Source: Bacillus canaveralius
Lineage (GTDB): Bacteria; Bacillota; Bacilli; Bacillales; Cytobacillaceae
Length of the DNA: 64,000 nucleotides
Direction of reading: 5' to 3'
Assembly (NCBI RefSeq): GCF_002860125.1
Contig: NZ_PGVA01000024.1
Location: 1 to 64,000, forward strand
The stretch's first letter is position 1. Each line of letters begins with the position of its first letter. The notes under the pieces are model-generated. The model was not told where the DNA came from. It worked only from the letters and a program-made list of their open reading frames with translations, and searched no databases. Made by a program: the position numbers and the translations under genes. Of this stretch, positions 61,192 to 64,000 are shown piece after piece.

Positions 61192-62486
61192 TAACGGCCT
61201 CCTCCTTCTACTCTGTATGAGCTTTTAATTTCATTTATGGCACTTAAATCTCTTAATTTGTTTAAAATTTGTTCGAAGTCCTCCAGGGACGAACGATGTG
61301 TAACGAGTACGATTTCAGCTTCTTCTGCTTCCTTCAAAGGAAGCTGGAGGATCTTTTCAAAGCTGACCCCATGTTCAGCAAATACCGACGTAATATTGGC
61401 AAATACCCCGACTTCATCCTTGACATGAATCCGTAAAAAGTATTTGGAGTAGATTTCTTCGGGTTGCTTCAATTTTTTTTCATACTGCGGTGAAATAGCA
61501 CTCTTGCCGTTCACGCCAAGACGCATGTTTTTCATTACGCCGACCAGGTCTGAAACAATAGCGGTTGCTGTCGGCAGGCTTCCCGCCCCCGGTCCGTAAA
61601 ACATTGTTTCCCCGACTGCTTCACCGTACACATACACAGCATTATACTCGTCATTAACGGCTGCAAGCGGATGGGCATCGGCCAGCAGGGTCGGCTGGAC
61701 ACTGACTTCAACTTTTTCGCCTTCCCGCTGGGCTATGCCGATTAATTTCATCGTGTAGCCGAGCTGTTTTCCGTATTGCAGGTCATCCTCTGATACAGAA
61801 CGGATTCCTTTTACTTTTACATCATCCAAATCGATTTTCATGGAGAAACCGAGAGTAGAAAGAATCGCCATTTTTCTGGCTGCGTCAAGCCCGTCAACGT
61901 CTGCTGTTGGATCTGATTCTGCATATCCGAGCCTTTGTGCTTCCGCAAGTACATCGTCATAAGCACTGCCCTGTTTACTCATTTTTGTAAGAATATAGTT
62001 TGTTGTTCCATTGACAATACCCATCATCTTTGTAATCCGGTCAGAAGCCAGGCCGTCGACAAGGCTTCTCAAGATAGGAATCCCTCCGGCAACACTTGCC
62101 TCATAAAATAAATCACAACTATTTAAGGATGCCGTTGTAAGCAGCTCTGAACCATGGACCGCCATCAAATCCTTGTTGGCGGTAACAACATGCTTTTTCT
62201 GTTTAAGTGCCTTTAAGAGCAGTTCCTTAGTGCCCTCTAAACCGCCCATTACCTCGATAATAATGTCAATATCCGGATCATCGATAATCTCCTCTGCACT
62301 TGTGGTCAACAAAGATTGATTCACCGCTACCTCTCTCTCTTTATGTATGTTTTGGACGAGAACTTTTTTCACCTGCACAGGGCAGCCAATCTGGTGCATC
62401 AGCTTATCCTGATGGTTTTCAATGATTTTTACGACACCTGATCCTACTGTTCCCAATCCCAATAAACCTATCGAAATTGCTTTCAT
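61191..62486 (-). CDS. hom: Homoserine dehydrogenase
   Basis: This NAD(P)H enzyme reduces aspartate semialdehyde to homoserine, the branch point for threonine and methionine. The Rossmann domain starts [15 protein letters not shown]. The catalytic domain contains [29 protein letters not shown] and [16 protein letters not shown]-terminal ACT domain starts about residue 350 ([20 protein letters not shown]), expected to bind threonine for feedback inhibition. First gene of the operon, with GGGGAGG 7 bases before the ATG. The 230-base leader has no T-box or other riboswitch. Confidence 0.96.
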   Translation of the reverse strand: MKAISIGLLGLGTVGSGVVKIIENHQDKLMHQIGCPVQVKKVLVQNIHKEREVAVNQSLLTTSAEEIIDDPDIDIIIEVMGGLEGTKELLLKALKQKKHVVTANKDLMAVHGSELLTTASLNSCDLFYEASVAGGIPILRSLVDGLASDRITKMMGIVNGTTNYILTKMSKQGSAYDDVLAEAQRLGYAESDPTADVDGLDAARKMAILSTLGFSMKIDLDDVKVKGIRSVSEDDLQYGKQLGYTMKLIGIAQREGEKVEVSVQPTLLADAHPLAAVNDEYNAVYVYGEAVGETMFYGPGAGSLPTATAIVSDLVGVMKNMRLGVNGKSAISPQYEKKLKQPEEIYSKYFLRIHVKDEVGVFANITSVFAEHGVSFEKILQLPLKEAEEAEIVLVTHRSSLEDFEQILNKLRDLSAINEIKSSYRVEGGGR

Positions 62487-62718
62487 GCTTTGCCTCCCCG
62501 GGAATGTCTTTTTTATGCGTACAAATGTTTATATATAAAAGACATTATAATTTGGTTGTTGTCTTTTTACAATAGCCAATTGTTGTTGTTTTTTGTGTGT
62601 AATCGCTTTACATGCACGTATATCAATGAAAAAAATATTTTTATTCTTTTGAGTTAATTTCACAATGCTAAACCCATCGGACTTTAAATGATTTTAAGCA
62701 TTGTCGAGAAGTGTTGCA

Positions 62719-63723
62719 TCAATGAATTTTCAGCCATTCCGGCTCAGGAATACTCAGCCTGCGGACTGGAACTTCTGCAAGCTGATAGAAATCACCGAGG
62801 AAGCGTTCGTATTCACCCGATTGCGATAAATACTTATTGAAACGATCCTCCAGCAAATGCTTCTGTTGTTCTGAGGATGATGTATAATAGTTTTCCACAC
62901 AATCAAAGTAGTGAAGAGGGAATAAAATCCTTGCGTATAAAAGTCGCCAGGCAAAAGGTGAAAGGCGGGAGATCGTTTGATAATTTTGTAAAAATTGCTT
63001 CAACCCCGGCTGGTACGTTTGCGTATGATGAAAATAGTGATTCCTTGTCCATTCGGCAAGGTCCCGGCTTGGATGGTCAAATGTCCAGTCCAAGGGATTT
63101 TTGATCAATGGTTTCCGCCATGTTGTTTCCGAGAATCTTTCATGGCAGACTGTGCCGCCATCAGCACCAGTCGGTTGTTCGTCTATTTCGGTATCAACTA
63201 AATACTGGATCGCATTTTCTGTCAAACCCATATAATAAGGGAAGGAATCCAAAAACAATTTATCGAATTCATGATCAGGCTGGTGAATCAACTTACCATT
63301 CCACACGGTTTCCATCTGCTCCAGACGTGTTTCCCACAGCTGCTTCCATTGCCCGATCCTGCTGATCTTCTCAACTGAAAACGGTAATGATCGTCCACGA
63401 ACATGGAACTTAGCCAGCTTTCGGCCAATGTTGATTTGCCTGTCCGTTTCACGTTGCCGGTAAAAAAGCAGGCAGTGCGCCGTCCCTCCCGATTCATAAA
63501 CGAACTGCCCGGTTTTTGTTTTGACCAACGCAGAAACATATCGGTCTCCAGCGCTGATTAAATGCCGGGCTATTTGGTCAAGCTCTGCCAATTCCTCCTG
63601 TGAAAGGCTGGAAGGCACTATAAAATACAGCTCGTTATTTTTTTTAACAGCTTTATAATCGCCAACTTGCAGCTCCTCGTCCGCGCTAATCCCATACTGC
63701 TGCTCGATAATTCGCTGAAGCAA
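62719..63723 (-). CDS. yutH: Spore coat-associated protein YutH
   Basis: This 334-residue protein of the CotS/YutH group has an aminoglycoside-phosphotransferase/kinase-like fold, expressed in the mother cell and placed in the spore coat in B. subtilis. The kinase catalytic loop is degenerate: the usual HGD segment appears replaced around VCHERFSETTWRK, with NPLDWTFDHPSRDLAEWTR providing the later aspartate region. Length and position upstream of hom and divergent from the next gene agree with yutH. GGGGGAAACG precedes the start. No operon partner. Confidence 0.87.
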   Translation of the reverse strand: MLQRIIEQQYGISADEELQVGDYKAVKKNNELYFIVPSSLSQEELAELDQIARHLISAGDRYVSALVKTKTGQFVYESGGTAHCLLFYRQRETDRQINIGRKLAKFHVRGRSLPFSVEKISRIGQWKQLWETRLEQMETVWNGKLIHQPDHEFDKLFLDSFPYYMGLTENAIQYLVDTEIDEQPTGADGGTVCHERFSETTWRKPLIKNPLDWTFDHPSRDLAEWTRNHYFHHTQTYQPGLKQFLQNYQTISRLSPFAWRLLYARILFPLHYFDCVENYYTSSSEQQKHLLEDRFNKYLSQSGEYERFLGDFYQLAEVPVRRLSIPEPEWLKIH

Positions 63724-63930
63724 TTCGTTTCCCCCTTTTTGGTGATTTTCTTTTCAATATATGCCTGATATCTGTAAAACTTGTTGAGTATGCCGAATAA
63801 GGATATCTTTTAAGGAGATGATGAAAAAAGGCACTTGCAGAATCTGTACTCAGGAGGAGACCCTAGTTCAAAAACGCATATTATAGATAAACAATATATA
63901 TAGAGAAAAATCACAGGAAAAGGTGAGAAA

Positions 63931-64000
63931 ATGGAAGAAGAAAAAAAAGTAACCGATGTGAGCGAAACAACAGCCCGCAAATGGCTTCATGAACGAGGGG
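63931..64000 (+). CDS. Start of a probable YutG/PgpA-type protein (cut by window end)
   Basis: Only the first 23 codons are visible; they include the segment ETTARKWLHERG. AAAAGGTGAG lies directly before the ATG. In B. subtilis the gene next to and divergent from yutH is yutG, a phosphatidylglycerophosphatase A family member whose N-terminus has a similar ARxWLxERG helix. The assignment rests on this short match and gene order only. Confidence 0.5.
   Translation, partial: MEEEKKVTDVSETTARKWLHERG

Noticed and set aside
62487-62718. Possible T-box or riboswitch leader for hom
   Set aside because: No T-box sequence (AGGGTGGNACCGCG) or specifier stem is present in the 230-base leader.

Overview
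The window is about 64 kb of low-GC Gram-positive chromosome from a spore-forming member of the Bacillaceae (Bacillus sensu lato), not B. subtilis itself. The evidence is AGGAGG-type ribosome binding sites, frequent TTG/GTG starts, a CwlC-type mother-cell amidase, KapB/KapD, the YutH coat protein, and long conserved gene order with the B. subtilis yug-mrp-yui-yum-yut-hom region. That gene order is recalled knowledge, not a search result. No prophage, insertion sequence, CRISPR array or rRNA operon is seen.

Left part (1-18.4 kb) is accessory. It holds an orphan TRAP solute receptor, a two-gene GTP cyclohydrolase II/RibD operon, a ROK fructokinase, and a three-gene membrane glycosylation set (YkoS-like protein, GT2 transferase, GtrA). 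A decayed FabH-like fragment and a 21-nt tandem repeat array follow. Then come CwlC, PssA, tRNA-Arg(CCU), a cyclic-di-GMP-I riboswitch in front of a 62-residue zinc-ribbon-like gene, a broken flavohaemoprotein gene, a TsuA/YeeE-type transporter, a PrsA-like foldase without a lipobox, an HtrA protease, an AI-2E-family protein and a Gfo/Idh/MocA oxidoreductase.

Middle part (18.8-37.3 kb) follows the yug/kap/pbpD block: yugO K+ channel, yugN, pgi, an iron-type alcohol dehydrogenase, yuzA, rocD (an insertion relative to B. subtilis), yugI, an XRE regulator, alaT-alaR, yugF, yugE, patB, a TerC-family gene behind a yybP-ykoY manganese riboswitch, kapB, kapD, an MFS transporter, pbpD and yufK. KinB, the sensor kinase that sits before kapB in B. 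subtilis, is absent.

From 37.5 to 43.3 kb lies a complete seven-gene mrpABCDEFG Na+(K+)/H+ antiporter operon. It is followed by a SAM-I (S-box) riboswitch driving an SfnG-like flavin-dependent sulfone/sulfonate monooxygenase, then the YuxO thioesterase. Where B. subtilis has the com quorum-sensing genes, this window has a second copy of the 21-nt repeat array, a DedA protein and a Gly/Tyr-rich small protein.

The right part (46.8-64 kb) is the yui/yum/yut block: PepA aminopeptidase, YuiD, a cytosolic BtuF-like protein, YuiC, YuiB, YuiA, a Nudix hydrolase, NADH dehydrogenase YumB, ferredoxin/flavodoxin-NADP reductase YumC, Fe-S and thiol proteins (YutM, YuzB, YuzD, YutI), a second NDH-2-like protein (YutJ), the hom-thrC-thrB operon, YutH, and the first 70 bases of a probable yutG.

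The most interesting items are the small gene behind the c-di-GMP riboswitch with a visible Shine-Dalgarno-sequestering hairpin, the two dispersed ~21-nt repeat arrays, the stand-alone ribA-ribD pair, the manganese riboswitch with two stacked terminators, and the S-box/SfnG unit.
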